A stretch of 64,000 nucleotides of DNA from contig JAIXMR010000064.1 of the NCBI GenBank assembly GCA_025677835.1, positions 87,689 through 151,688 on the forward strand, read 5' to 3'. Source of the DNA: Sporodiniella umbellata. Taxonomy: Eukaryota > Mucoromycota > Mucoromycetes > Mucorales > Rhizopodaceae. The notes beneath the pieces were generated by a model. It had not been told where the DNA came from. It saw only the letters and a list, made by a program, of their open reading frames with translations, and searched no databases. Positions 1 to 11,646 of this stretch are shown here, in pieces (positions within the stretch are counted from its first letter, which is position 1; every line of letters starts with the position of its first letter). The position numbers and the translations under genes are program-made.

Positions 1-3000
1 AAAAACCGTGTCGTTGTCTTCGGAGACGACGCCACTTGTGGAGGCAGATGGGCGTTTGGCTCTCTTTCTTTCGGTACCCCAATAGGTCTGTTCGATATCG
101 CGAAGCTCTCGACTCTTTCGCTCGGCGTCTTTCTCCTTGGCCTTTCGCGAATTCTGAGCTTCCCCAATATCGGCCATCAATGCGGATCCCTTACTCTTGG
201 CTTTGCGAGTCGTCGATCCTGATTCGCCAGTCACAGCACGAATCGCAGCTGCGATCCTGTCACGGTGCTTATTGGTCTTGCCCCGTCTGCCCTTTTTCAT
301 TAACGCCTTAAAGTCAATCTTTTTCTTTTTACGGTAGTAGAACAGAACGCATTGAGGTGCGGTCTTGGTGCCCACAGCTCGAGAGATACGCTCAAACTGT
401 TTGGGATACATCATGTAGCTCTCCATAAACGTCGTCACTTCCTGTTGGTTCCAGATATCGCCTGTGTCGGGCCCAGTATGGTAGTATGTCAATGGGTCCT
501 CAATCAGTCCGCTACGGTCATCGAATGTACGCATACGTTCACGGATGTCCATAATCATGGGTGGGATGGTGGCCGTGGTCTTTTTCGCACGAGACTCAGG
601 GTTTCTCATCTCGGCCGTTTCCAACGATTGAATGATCTCCAGCAGTTCAGCTTCTGAACGAGCTGCGTCGGATGTATAGAGTCCATTGCTTGTGTAAGGG
701 GTCGAAGCGCCATTGTTCTTGAAACGAAGCGCATCCGAAGCGCCGGCTACAAAAATAACGTGATCAATATACTCTTCGGATCCAGACTCATCCCGTCTTC
801 GATTCGAACCACGGTGGTACTTTTCAGACCCTTTACGTTCATGTTCTCGAATGCGGTCCAAGGCAAGGTTTTTTTCTTTCCATTGTTCGTACAACGACTT
901 GAACTCGTTCTTCAAAGCCTTTTCTTTCTTTTTCAGACCATTGTCTTGAGCACGCAGCGTATTGGCCATCTTGACCCGTAACCTTTCAAACCCTTTTACG
1001 TTTGCTTTGTAGCAGTCGTAGTCCTCGATACGTTTATAGAGCGGTTTGGACCATTTTTCTTCATCCGACCAATGTTCGTCCATGTCCTCGTCCTTGTCCT
1101 GCCAGCCACCCATCATTTTAGAGTTCTCTTTGGCAATCTTTTTATTGTCCTCGAGGATCTGTTCACATAAAAGCTCGTCCATCTCGTCCGTACCTCTCAA
1201 TTGGTTGATGAGCAACTGGGGTCGTTTACGCATCACAGGCGAGTCGGCCAATTGACTTAGTTTGGTAGTACTCGTGGTATCTTCGTCCATCGCTTGGAGC
1301 GCCTGTTTCTTGGCTTCCTCATGTTGGGCTTTTCTTTGCTCTTCGTTATCTTCCTCATCTTCGTTGTCTTCCTCTCCATGCGCCTTGTTTTCTTCTTCAC
1401 GTCGTGTGGCCGCCTCAAGCATCTCCTCATATCGACTGATCTCGTTTTCTATATGATCAATGCGCTCCACAATCTGTTCTTGGGTCATCTCGGGTGGTAC
1501 CTCGACCTTTTCTTGTTTGATTTCTAAAGGTGTCTGTTCTTCTTTTTTATTATCTGCCAAAGAATCTACTTGATCTGGTATATTGTCAATCTCCATCGGT
1601 GTCTCCTCAACTGTATAGAACGCTATCAATGAACACACTGCCTCTTGTTTTTTTTTTTTTTTTTTTTTAAAAAAGAAAAAAAGAGATATCTGTTTAGACA
1701 TACCTTTAGGTTTGACATTCTGTGGTGGGGAAGGAGCTTTTGGTTTCTCTTGTTCAGGTAGAGACACTTGTTGCTTTGGTGCTTCAAGTCTGAGTGGAAT
1801 TCGCGCCTGCGCTTGGATCGGTTTAGGTTGGCTTTGTAATTGAATTGGGTCTTCTTGCGTTTTAGAGGTAGGTGAAGGTTCTTCTGGACGCTTGGGCAAC
1901 TCTTGTCGGTTTGATTCTGGTTCATGAGGTCTTGAAGGCAGTGGTTGTTTTTCAAGTAGCTGTCGTTCAGGTTCTTTCTTGGGCGATTGCTTTTCCGGTA
2001 CTTGTTCTTTTGGTACTGGCGCTTCTTGTTTTTGAGGGGATTCGATTGGTTTAGGAACCATCTGGGGTGGATTAAAAACGGGCGGGGGTGTTGGCCCAGA
2101 TGGCTCTTGTGGACTTGCTTTAGGGCGCACTCGGGCTGTTTCTTGTTGAGGGGCTCGAGGTTTTTCCTGTGGTGAGTCCTGTGTTGACTCTTGAGTTAGC
2201 TCGGGTTGTTTTGAAGCTTTTGATGACTCCTCTTGAGGTCGCTGGGTAGGCGTAGGGAGCATGGGTTGTTCTTGCTTTTGCGTTAGCGACGATGGTTGTT
2301 TTTGGATCTGGAGGGGTTGCTGAGGTAGAGCAGCTGGCTTGGTAGAGTCGTTGTTATTTCTATTAAAATTATTGCTATTATTGTAAGGTTTCTCTCGTTC
2401 ACGTTCACGATCCATCATTCTTCTATCATCAGCTTGAGGTCTCCAACCGGGCCTTCCTGGCCCTCCTCTTCCACTACCACTTCCACCACCATTGCCTGGA
2501 CGATAGCGGTCATAATCTGAAGGTGGCGGTCTTCTATAGTAGTCCCTATCATCCAGTCGATCACGCTCGTAGTAAGGTATGCCGGGTGAAGGAGGCAAGT
2601 CTCTATCGTTTCGGTATGAGTCTCCACTGAACGGAGGAGGTCCATAACCGGGCGTATCGTATCTCATATAGCTAACAGCGAAAGAAAGAAAAAAGTAAGC
2701 CTTTACTATCTATAGAAGTGCTTCTCTCATGAATTTTCTTTTTATACCGTCTATCATAATCACGGCGACGTTCTTCATCTCTGTATCTTCGTTCACGCCA
2801 ATCAACGTATCTTCCATAGGGTTCTGGGGGTGCTGGAGGATTTGGTTTATCATCTTTCAAGTCTTTAGAAGTACTGCTGCCACCCAATGGGATCTTATCT
2901 TTTGGTTCTTTTTTTTTATCAAGTGAGTATTAACAAGTGTATGAAGAAATAAAAACAAAAAGAAAATCTACCATCTCTTCGAAGCGGCCCTGGTGGGATT

Positions 3001-3370
3001 TTTGAATAAGAATGCGGCGGAGGTGGAGGTGGATAATGTAGGTCATCACGGTAATAAGGTGCATATCTATATTCCTTTTTAAATAAGCTTTGTGTACTGG
3101 AGTTTTTTGTTTTGTTATTTTTGAAGCTAACCTATCCCGTCGAGGTGGCATGTAACGATCATCTCTCAACATTCGCTCACGATCCCGTTCTCTGTCTCTC
3201 AAGTCTCTGTAATCGTCTAAAGCAGCTGACATGCTTCGACCCGATCGATAATTGTAATCATAACGGTATCTTGAAGAATACCTTCCATCACTGTAAGGAG
3301 GCGGTGACCGTGACCGAGAAGGCGAGCGAGAATGTGTTCCATGTGAAGATGTTGAGCCTGTTGCGCTCAT
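1..3370 (-). CDS. SNT1: SNT1/NCoR-type SANT-domain corepressor, 5' part (runs off left edge)
   Basis: Likely scaffold of a Set3/SMRT-NCoR-type histone deacetylase complex in the nucleus. Five exons are visible: 3370-3132, 3066-2972, 2907-2748, 2671-1704 and 1610 to beyond position 1; each junction keeps phase (76-95 bp introns for the better-resolved ones). Start ATG at 3370. The first ~160 residues are Ser/Arg/Asp/Tyr-rich (repeated RERDRER-like runs), followed by a long Pro/Gln/Glu-rich linker. An acidic coiled-coil (EIDNIPDQVDS, then IVERIDHIENEISRYEEML) matches the pairing region of NCoR proteins. Near 300-480 comes a SANT/Myb fold: IWNQQEVTTFMESYMMYPKQ, then FERISRAVGTKT and CVLFYYRKKK. 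Family assignment rests on this coil-plus-SANT order. The C-terminus, probably with a second SANT domain, lies outside the window. DNA-binding regulators with only a SANT domain are a less likely alternative. Confidence 0.85.
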
Positions 3371-3478
3371 TTTATAAGGTTGTTATATTTTTGGTTTGTT
3401 GAAACGTGAAAAAAGTAAAATAAATAAAAAAAAAGAAAAGAAAAAAAAAATTGAGGGAAAGGCTGAGCTGACGTCAAT

Positions 3479-3513
<35 letters not shown>

Positions 3514-4856
3514 TTTTTTTTGAGAGACATTACAACTTTTTTCACAGAGGCAAAGTCGCTGCTTTAAATAAGCCCTGAACTTTTAGATTGAAAGTGCAAG
3601 TTTCTTGATTGGTAATACTCTAATTTGACTGTACAGGTTTTTGGTACCACCCGTTTCCCATAGAACACTTGCCTTTTTTGGATAAAGAGGTGAGCTTTTA
3701 GTTCATTCAGTTTGATTGTGCAAAAGTAAAACGCGTACATCGAAATGACTCACCAGCCACACAACCTCTACGTCTCAGCTATTTGCCAACTTCTTGACTG
3801 TTTCGAACACTGCTTGCTTTATGAGCTTTCCTAGTCTCATGTTTGTATATCAAAAGAAATATTCCCAAAGTACAAAAGTATGCGTCATAAGGTTAAAAAA
3901 AGCCCTCTTGTTTTTTTTTTTTTTTTGAGTTTCATAGCTAGTGATGTAGAAAAGGCCTCACGCTTGTATGACAGGTAAAAGGAAACTAAAGACGTCAACT
4001 TGCACGTACTGTACAAAACTTGAGTGTTTTTGAGAGATGAACGTATTCCTCCTATGGAAAAGTTTATCGTCTTCTGAAAGGAGAGTTTCGTGCGGTTCTT
4101 TTGTTGTTATAGAATGGTTTTACATAGCATTTTTTGGATACCATCGTAGGGATCCAAAGCTGCATTTTTCTTTTTTAGGAAAGGCATACAATGATAAAAG
4201 AGACATCCAAAAAAAAAAAGAAGGGTTTATCAAACCTACAGTTTTTTTTTTTTTTTTTTTTAAGAGAACCACATGTAAATCGAACGCTGCCTGTATTCTT
4301 TGAGTAGTAACATGCCGTTTTTGGTACCATACTATGATACATGCTTTTTATGATTATTGAGTAGAAATTCTTGAAATGTTAAAAAGACAAAATGTAGTGC
4401 TTTCATCAACTGACATTTTTATCTACAGTCAATCAATAGGAAAAAAAGGCTACCGCTTTTAACAAAAATACCGAGACACTTTTTTGGTCTAGACAATGCT
4501 CTGGTATACCAAAAAAAAAAAAAAAGAAATGATTTAAGGCTATCTTTTAAACAACCCTCAAAGTGAACAAGTCAAGTGTTGATTGTTCACTGTGGACGTA
4601 TATTTAAAACTCAATGACTATTCTATTTATTTGTTTTGATTTTTGTTTTCATTTTCCCTTTCTTTTTTTTTTTAAAAAAAAAAAAGGAAATGGTAAAGGA
4701 TAGTTTTGATCGCGAAAAATGTAGAAAGATAATATCAAAAAAGTTGAATGGAAAAAAGTTGGGACCTAATGTTGAGCTTCTTGTAAAAAAAAAAAAAAAA
4801 AAAAAAGAAAGGGATTCTAAAAATCAATCTAGATTTATTTGAATTTTCTTTGCTTT
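3371..4856. other. Gene-poor spacer upstream of SNT1
   Basis: AT-rich DNA with no supportable gene apart from the micro-gene that follows. It holds homopolymers, for example a run of A at about 3482-3510 and poly(T) at about 4241-4260. It probably contains the SNT1 promoter. Short open frames here are low-complexity Lys/Phe runs from the homopolymers and are not called. Confidence 0.6.
3469..3476. promoter_or_regulatory. CRE-like palindrome TGACGTCA upstream of SNT1
   Basis: A perfect 8-bp TGACGTCA palindrome lies about 100 bp upstream of the SNT1 start codon. This is the consensus for bZIP factors of the ATF/CREB type. It is an exact match in a plausible promoter position, but one 8-mer can occur by chance and binding is not shown. 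Confidence 0.35.
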
Positions 4857-5018
4857 ATGGGCGATTTTTCCAAGACAGCTGAAGAAAGTTCATTAAAAAA
4901 CAATCGCAAGATTGTTAGTCGACAAGATATTGTAGAAGCATTAGAAGTAGGATTCTTGTCATAAAAAGAGTGTCTTGTTAATCATTCCCAGAAAACGCTA
5001 CGTAAATACCGTGGATAG
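4857..5018 (+). CDS. Possible two-exon micro-gene (38 aa)
   Basis: Not a recognised family. ATG at 4857 opens a Lys/Glu-rich frame ending IVSRQDIVEALE at 4946. A GTAGG donor at 4947 and a TTCCCAG acceptor ending at 4991 would remove 45 bp in phase 0 and continue with KTLRKYRG and TAG at 5016-5018. Unspliced, the frame stops after EVGFLS at 4962. The predicted protein is short, charged and helical. A normal-sized intron with kept phase and coding-like residues on both sides favours a real gene. The donor is weak, and the piece could instead be an exon of a longer unmapped transcript. Confidence 0.3.
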
Positions 5019-5294
5019 ACTTTCTTTACACCCATCATTCTTTTCTCGCATTGCATTATTCAAGCTGTCCATTCAACCATTTTCCTCTGTTTTTATTTAT
5101 TCATCTCTCTGTTCCTATCACACCCGTCGTTTCTTAGCTCTGAAAATAAAAGGAGGAGAGAAAGCTGAACTGGAACAGAATGTATCGATAGCCGTGGTTT
5201 AGCCGCCCATTTTTTTTTTTTTTTTTTTTTCTAGAGAAAGCCTTACCCGACGGTCACAGTGTTTTCTCTCTCTCTCTCTCTTTTAATTATTATT

Positions 5295-6285
5295 ATGAAG
5301 TCCACTCGGTCATCGCAATGCTTATATACCACTTCGTTATTCATTCTTATTCTTTTGACAGCAGTGTGTGTTGCCATTTCAGCAGCTGATGTCAGTATAC
5401 AAGCTTTGGCAAACAAGACAACCACAGGTATATTCGACTTTAGAAATTTGGTGGTGGTAGGAGGAACCTATGTAGTGTTGGTACGACAAGTTAAAAAGAG
5501 AGAAAAAAAAAAGAAAGCTGATTCTTGCCCTTTGTTTGTTTTTTGTAAGGCTTTTGCTTCACTACTGTTCACATGTAGTCGTGTACTTTCTGTGAGACGA
5601 TCTTTGCATATTATTCCGAAAGCGCATATTCCTATCAGAAAAACCGATCTTCCTAAAGTAAAACCAAAAAAAAAAAAAAAAAAAGAGAGAAATCAAATAA
5701 AAATTAGATGTGAAAAGAATAACATGAATTTACAGAAAACGTACCTTTCACTCAAAAACGAATTTGATACTGTCAAAAGAATAAGAGAAAACACGGTGCC
5801 TCGATCGGAAGATATCCAGGCTGTAGGCTGGGCCAAACCTGGTATGGTTTCCAAAAAAAAAAAAAAAAAAAAAAAAGAGAGACTCAAAGAGTATAGGCAC
5901 ACCTCTATTTGAAGGGTTAGATTTCAAACAGGCTATTGCCAGAACACCTGCGATTGTTGAAAGTGCAGCGATGAATATTGACGTTGGCTACCAAAGACCG
6001 GCTTATTGCCCTGTACGACAGTACATTGAGTTTCTCATTGGGGAAGGCTTGGTGGACAAACAGCTTGGATCGACGTATGTACAAGGTTATGAGATTGCGA
6101 GATTCAGTCGTGATCCTCTTAGTCAACAACAGTATATTGTTATTATGAAATACCTGGCGACCCTATTGAAAAACATGGGTTACACCATCAAACCAAACAC
6201 GGCCAGACCCGAGGGTCTACATGAAAACACAGGGACTGTCAGCAGTCGTAAGACAACCAACAGCATGCTATCACACTACTGGTGA
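5295..6285 (+). CDS. DLT1: DLT1-like membrane protein (defect at low temperature 1)
   Basis: Fungus-specific integral membrane family; molecular function poorly known, a yeast mutant is cold-sensitive. Exons 5295-5480, 5550-5657, 5736-5841 and 5897-6285 give 262 aa, with introns of 69, 78 and 55 bp, two of them rich in A runs. Two N-terminal membrane segments are visible: LFILILLTAVCVAISA (about 16-31) and a second spanning the first junction, from NLVVVGGTYVVL to AFASLLFTCSRVL. The family signature follows: SVRRSLHIIPKAHIPI, then KTDLPK. A soluble C-terminal half has PVRQYIEFLIGEGL and a motif near QYIVIMKYLATLLKNMGY. ATG 5295 is chosen because it starts directly at the hydrophobic leader; the same frame is open slightly further upstream without an ATG. 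It converges on the UNC93-like gene 195 bp away. Confidence 0.75.
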
Positions 6286-6480
6286 AAGGGTTGTTTCAGA
6301 AACACTCGAATGTGGATTGATGTGTTGGGACAAACATGACTGTGAAACGTCAAGGAGGTGAAAGTCAAAGGGAGCGATAGATATTTTATAGAGAATAATA
6401 AAAAACAAAAACAAAAAAAAATAAGGATGTGTGTGGGGGGAGATGATATGCAAAGAGAGAGAGAGAGATAGGATATTGTT

Positions 6481-7893
6481 TTAAAAGTCTGATGTTGTAT
6501 GTTCGTTTTTCTCAAGGGTGGATGAATGACTGGAGTCAGTATCAAGTACGTTTTGATTAGAGTCTTGTACTCTGTTAGCTACGCAAAAGATGAGAGGAAA
6601 AGAGAGAAAGACGAGGACCCAACAGATGAGGCATTCCCACTTGAGAGGAATGTTGACAGCGTCGATACCAAAGGAGATGGCGGCACCAGCGCTTTGGGTA
6701 GCCTTATAGAAACCGGCATAACGCGCGAGTAAGGAAGGGTCGTTGGACATGGCGCCCATGAGCCAATACATGTAGGTCTGATAGAGAGCATCGCTAAAAC
6801 CAAAGAACATGTAGAGCACAAAGGGGCCACCGAAACCGGGATCTTTCCAGCCAATGGGCTGATTGAAACTGTTATCAAACGAGAGCTGAAAGACAAAGCC
6901 ACCAGCCCAGACAGCCATAAGGACGAGAAAAAGAAGGGCGAGGGACAGGAGAGCGCGACCGCGTCGGTTCATGCTTTGGCAATCCAAAAGACAGCCCAAG
7001 AGAAGGGAGGCGATGATCTGCATGGCCCAGTACATGGTATCGTTCAAGGCTCTTGCGGACGAATTGAAATAGACTGCGTTCACTCTGAATTGGTAGGAAT
7101 AGAACCAATTGGAGGCCAAGAAGGCGGGAATGAGACAGATCATACGCCATTCTTTCCATACGTTCAAGACCCCTTTGAGTTCTTCTGTCCAATGCAGCGG
7201 CTTGGCGACCGAGACCTTGGTACCATCGGGTCGTGTGACGCGCTGGGGGCTAGCGATGGCCAGGGAGAGGACGACACCGATCAACATGACAATGACAAAG
7301 GCAATATAGGTACTGGTCGACACCCCACCGGATTCAGCCTCTTCCAGGTTGAGACCCAAGGCGATCAGGGAGCCGAGAATGCCACCGGTGTTGAAAAGAG
7401 CCCAAAAGATGGCTACATATTTCCCCTTGTTTTTTTCTTCAGGATAGGCCATCATGATCGCTCCTTGCGCAGACCAAAAGATACCTGCACAACAACCCAG
7501 GATGGCACCTGCCGCAATCACAAAGCCTGAGGTCTGTCGACGATCATAGACCCAGAGCGAGGCTGCATAGAGTACATAACCTACAGAACCCATCTGATCA
7601 TCTCGGTCAGTGATCTATGGATGTATGGATGGATGTATATTAGTTACCGTCAATGTGTATTTGACACCGAGCGTGTTGGTGACCGTGCCAGAGAAAAAAC
7701 CCACAATGGCAAAACATCCGTACAAAGCACCGTTGGCGGAATCTATCAATGCCACATTGGAACTCATCGAACCACCTGCACCCAGTCCCAATAACGCATT
7801 GAACATTCCTGGACAACACAGACAGACAAACCCCAAAATCACCACCTGTACTATAGGCGTATAATATTTTCCTAAAAATGACCTGGCTGCCAT
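6481..7893 (-). CDS. UNC93-like major facilitator transporter
   Basis: Polytopic membrane protein of the UNC93-like (DUF895) branch of the MFS; substrate unknown. Two exons, 7893-7648 and 7593-6481, separated by a 54-bp phase-0 intron, give 452 aa. The first exon carries the family N-terminus, VQVVILGFVCLCCPGMFNAL followed by LGLGAGGS. The second has the typical GYVLYAASLWVYDR loop, FWSAQGAIMMAYPEE, GKYVAIFWALFNTGG and the late FFGFSDALYQTYMYWLMG motif, with about 11-12 hydrophobic segments in all. The C-terminal ~35 residues are a hydrophilic Ser/Asp/His-rich tail. The intron contains tandem TGGATGTA-type repeats. ATG 7893 is the first in frame; only non-ATG codons extend it. The length is normal for the fungal family. 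Confidence 0.85.
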
Positions 7894-7994
7894 GCTTTCA
7901 AGGTAAATCAATAGAATAATAATAATAAAAAAAAAAAAAAAAAAAGAGAGAGAGAGAAAAAGAAAGAAATGCTTGGTTTTTATAGCTAGGAAAT

Positions 7995-8028
<34 letters not shown>

Positions 8029-8779
8029 AGGCAGCTAGTTTAATTTCGGATAGTTTTATTTACTTTTGGCTTTTGATTTTGATAGCCCGATGGCTGACGA
8101 AAGTAAACATGTGTGGGGAAAAAGATAGAAAAAGACAACGTCAGGCCCAAGCGTGGGTGGCATACAAGCCTTTTTTTTTTTTTTTTTTTTTTTACTTTAT
8201 TTTTTTTTTTTTTTGAAGGATGAGGTACAGCCATGAGGGTATTGAAAGTAGAACCCGGATGAGCCCTGAAAAAGGGTTCTCTATTATGTCATTTGTAGCC
8301 ATCAGGGTTCGATTGAAATACGTGGGAAAAGAAGGGTGCAAGACTTTCCCCACACCGGTATTTTAAATCCAAGAGCCTCTGTTCAACCCTGCGATCGTTT
8401 GCGTCTCTACCAAAGATAACCATGCTTTGGGTTAATTAAAAATAAGGAGATGGGGGGGGAAAGGAGGAGGAGAGAGAGGGGTGGGGGGGAAGCCTACCGT
8501 ACTTACCTCTAATCCATACCTTCTTTTCCACATGTCCATGGGAAAAGCTTGGAAAAAAAAAAAAAAAAGTCTTTTTCAGGGTAAACTTACAGACGTCTTC
8601 TAAACAAAACATGGGTCACAAGCGATACTCGGTCAAGAAAAAATCGAAACCCTCCAGGCTATTTGCACCCGTCAAGAACGGATCCTTCCAACCAAGAGTT
8701 TCTAAAGCACACAGGCTTGGTTTCCAAACAGGGAAATGACGTGATACGGTGTAGACGACAGCTCGGGTAGTTCAAACAG

Positions 8780-8815
<36 letters not shown>

Positions 8816-8900
8816 ATGTATGATTTATTAAAGTGTTTGTATACCCAAGAGAAGGGAAACGCCAATTCAAAAGGGGAGGGGGGTATCGGTATGGGATGGA
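7894..8900. other. Intergenic, no gene seen; TA/TG microsatellite and a hairpin
   Basis: The spacer between the UNC93-like start and the arrestin stop holds poly(A)/poly(T) runs (about 7927-7945, 7997-8021, 8171-8193 and 8202-8214), a perfect 7-bp inverted repeat at 8250-8280 (AGAACCC ... GGGTTCT) and a (TA)n(TG)n microsatellite at about 8783-8815. I find no open frame with family similarity. Confidence 0.5.
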
Positions 8901-10337
8901 TTAGAGCCTGTGGTGGGGAGACTGGTTTCTAGGGGAGTGGCTCAGTCTCCGATGCACGCTATCGTAGGCAGGAGGGAGAGAAGAGGGAAAGGTGAGAGTG
9001 GCGACGGATTGATAGGAGGGTACTTTGCCCAGGTCGACACCATCCCACCAAGGCTGTAGAGGGGTTTCAGAGGCCTCAGGGGAAGGACGCCTGGAATGTT
9101 GCCTACTTCCACTATTGGAACCTGGGATGGCCATTGGGTCTGAAGGGGTGGGGTGTGAGAGTGCAAAGAGGCGAGACCAGCCACGGATAGAGACAGGCTC
9201 GTGACTGTCTTGTGTGGGGGTGGGGGTTGGGAGGTGGCATCGGAGATGGAGGCGCGTATTCTCAGCCGCTCGACCACGGAAGGATCGTAAGGTACGGACC
9301 GCCAGGTTTCGTCGTAAGCAGGTAAACGAGTCATGTCTTGGGACGGTGAAAAAGACTCGGTCACAATGATTTGCACGGCACAGCGTAATTCAGAAATATG
9401 ACCATCTGCATTGGCCAAGGCAATCACAAACTTGAGACGGTGCCGGATGCGTATCATGTCACTGTCCGCGTCGGCAAACACCAAAGGCGATTTGGAAGGG
9501 ACTTGGAGCGATAATACCTTCTCCCATAGGGGAGATTCAGGCGTGATGGGGGTTGTAAAGGGCTGGTCTTGTCGCAACACGCGTACGATCCGGGTGTCTG
9601 TCTTGGTATGATCGTTGGCTGTATAGGTGCAGTATTCTTTGATAGAGACCATCAGCGCGTGCACCTTCAACTGGGAGGCGATAGGCAGAATTTTAAAGGT
9701 GATTGGAATCGTATCGCTCAAGGCATACAGTTTCGAAGGCACGCTGATATCGTACACCATCTTCTCGGCCCATGTGTTGTGTATCTCAAGTGATTGTATC
9801 AATTCAAATTCAGAAGGTAAGACAGACCGAAGTATCTTGATCGTCTTCTTTTTCACCGTGTTCTGGACAAACGCAGATCGTTCCACAGTGGCTTTGAGTC
9901 GATAACATACGATGCCAACATCCGATGCCAACGTCTGTGGTAAATCCCCAGGCAGTAAGATCTCAAACGCCCAACAATGTTTGCCTGATTTCAATCCGAC
10001 CGATTTCTTTTGTTCATTCCCCACAAACTCCCATCGGTGGGCAATAATCGTCCGACCTTGTTTATGGAAATGCTGTTGATGGCCAACGCCTGAACTAAAC
10101 CCTCAATACACTCCTATTTCCTTGTCTCTCTTGTCTCGCCTTACCTTCAGACCATGACACCTTCATCTTGCCAATAAACGATAGATTGACCGATTTGACC
10201 TTGATAGACTCTGGAAGGTTCAGTGACAGACTACCCTGTAACATCTTTCCTGCTGCTTCATCCGGATGGCCTAACAGAACAATCTCTTCTGATGCCACAT
10301 TGATTTTAAATTCAAGTCCTTTTCCAAACGCATGCAT
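8901..10337 (-). CDS. Alpha-arrestin (arrestin-related trafficking adaptor) with PPxY motif
   Basis: Arrestin-fold adaptors of this family recruit the Rsp5/Nedd4 ubiquitin ligase to plasma-membrane cargo. Exon 1 is 10337-10145, exon 2 is 10089-9178, and a third exon ends at the stop at 8901. The N-domain starts FKINVASEEIVLLGHPDEAA; the C-domain includes VYDISVPSKLYALSDTIPIT and HRLKFVIALANADGHISEL. The tail has LPAYDETW, then in the last exon LGKVPSYQSV and SLPPAYDSV, where PPAY fits the PPxY ligase-binding motif. The last intron starts at 9177 and can end at 9140 (38 bp, 447 aa) or 9122 (56 bp, 441 aa), both in phase; 56 bp is closer to the other introns here. If it is retained, the frame runs to 8942 with an unrelated tail. 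The (AAT)n tract lies just upstream of the start. Confidence 0.8.
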
Positions 10338-10362
10338 CTTTTTACAAAAATAACCACTGTAA

Positions 10363-10390
<28 letters not shown>
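10363..10390. repeat. (AAT)n trinucleotide repeat in arrestin leader
   Basis: About nine AAT units, starting about 25 bp upstream of the arrestin ATG and followed by a long A run. It probably lies in the 5' untranslated region of the minus-strand transcript. Confidence 0.8.
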
Positions 10391-10395
<5 letters not shown>

Positions 10396-10575
10396 AAAAA
10401 AAAAAAAAAAAAAAAAATTAAAAATTTTAAACCGCAATTTTTTGCATGTCCGTGAAACCAATGGAAAGTGAAAAAGAGCAGTAAAAGGATCCAATAGTAT
10501 GCAGAAAAAAAAAAAAATTTTTTTTTGTTTTTTTTTGTTTTTGTTTTTTATGAGGAAGATGAGAAAGGGTATAGT

Positions 10576-11593
10576 TTAGATGTTGGTAGGGCATTGAAAG
10601 TGGGTAGTTGCAGGCGAAACAAAAGAGACTGGATGCCAAACAATACCCGCAATCGAGTACACAATCTTGAATTTGACGCCTAGGGTCTGTGTATGGGGAG
10701 AAGCAAGGTCTTGGTTGACAATAGAGCAAGCGCTAGAGAGGTGTTGAAAGGTGGCGTCTGCAGGGTTCAACGAGGTGTAGTTGATATGGACAGGGATGGT
10801 AATGACCTGATCGATACTTTGGCCAGTCAACATCAGCCGTCCCGAATCTCCCCAACCAAAAGGCACTTCAGTATTCGTATCAATCGCCTGCACAGCAAAG
10901 TTCTGGATACGGGTAGGAATCCAGTTATCCCCATTGAGCACGGTGAAATTCACTCTCCAAACAGCCTGGATCGAACTGTTGGTCATTGTCGGGGCACTGT
11001 CCAGATCGACTGCCGTATACTGCAACGTAGGCACCCGCGGCCACACAAAAAACCAAATCAAAATCACCACAATAATCAACAGGAAGCCAAAGAAAACCAG
11101 TTTTCGTCCGCTGATCCCCACCCGAGTCCACCATCGTTTCTTTTTCATCGCTATCAACGAAGGCACTGCCGTATGGATGTTCTTGTGCGCCGCCGTCTGG
11201 CCGTGGTAGCCATCGTCTGGTTCCATCATCGTCATTGCAATCGTGTCGTGCAGTAGGGAGCCCGCCGGTCGCTCGAAACTCGGGAGTTCCTCTTCAAGAT
11301 ACACTCCCTCAGCCGATACAGGCGCTTCCCCCCCATGGTGAGAATACGGCAGATACGAATTGGCTCTTTTCGACCCTGCCATTCCCTTCTTGTCCACTCT
11401 CTGAGGCATATACGGATCCTGTTCACTCACATACTCAGCCGCTTGAAAACTACTACTTTCTGAATGCGCCTCAGAATCAAACTTGTAGGAACCATCTAAT
11501 AACTTTATCAATACCATCATCATCACTCGCTTCATTACCTGGCGTCACTAGCTTTTTCGTAACCCGGTAAGGGTCTTTGGCATCTTGGCTCAT
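10576..11593 (-). CDS. Single-pass membrane protein with LEA2-like extracytoplasmic domain
   Basis: Fungal protein of unknown function. Exons 11593-11539 and 11495-10576 (43-bp intron) give 324 aa. The N-terminal ~145 residues are hydrophilic (Ser/Glu/His-rich); KKKRWWTRVGISGRK precedes one transmembrane helix, LVFFGFLLIIVVILIWFFVW, at about 151-171, suggesting a cytosolic N-terminus. The outer ~150 residues alternate beta-like stretches (VDLDSAPTMTNSSIQAVWRV, VPFGWGDSGRL, ITIPVHINYTS) with N-glycosylation sequons, resembling the LEA2/water-stress fold. The upstream start is preferred because MSQDAKDPYRV joins DGSYKF in phase. The alternative is an ATG at 11535 inside the intron, giving a 319-aa protein with a different first 13 residues. 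The fold call is a weak judgement from pattern. Confidence 0.65.
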
Positions 11594-11604
11594 TCAAGCT
11601 CCAG

Positions 11605-11646
<42 letters not shown>

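Noticed and set aside
3396..3578. Lys-rich open frame over A runs
   Set aside because: It is produced by homopolymers and lies in the SNT1 promoter; no start context or family.
6976..7530. 184-codon plus-strand frame opposite the UNC93-like gene
   Set aside because: It is an antisense shadow of a real membrane-protein exon with no family features.
8280..8300. tRNA B-box-like GGTTCGATT
   Set aside because: No A box at the right distance and no cloverleaf can be formed.
10095..10394. Leu-run N-terminal extension of the arrestin
   Set aside because: The leucines come from the (AAT)n repeat read on the minus strand and precede the true ATG at 10337; there is no upstream ATG.
10693..11256. 187-codon plus-strand frame opposite the LEA2-like gene
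   Set aside because: Antisense shadow of the coding exon; no independent support.
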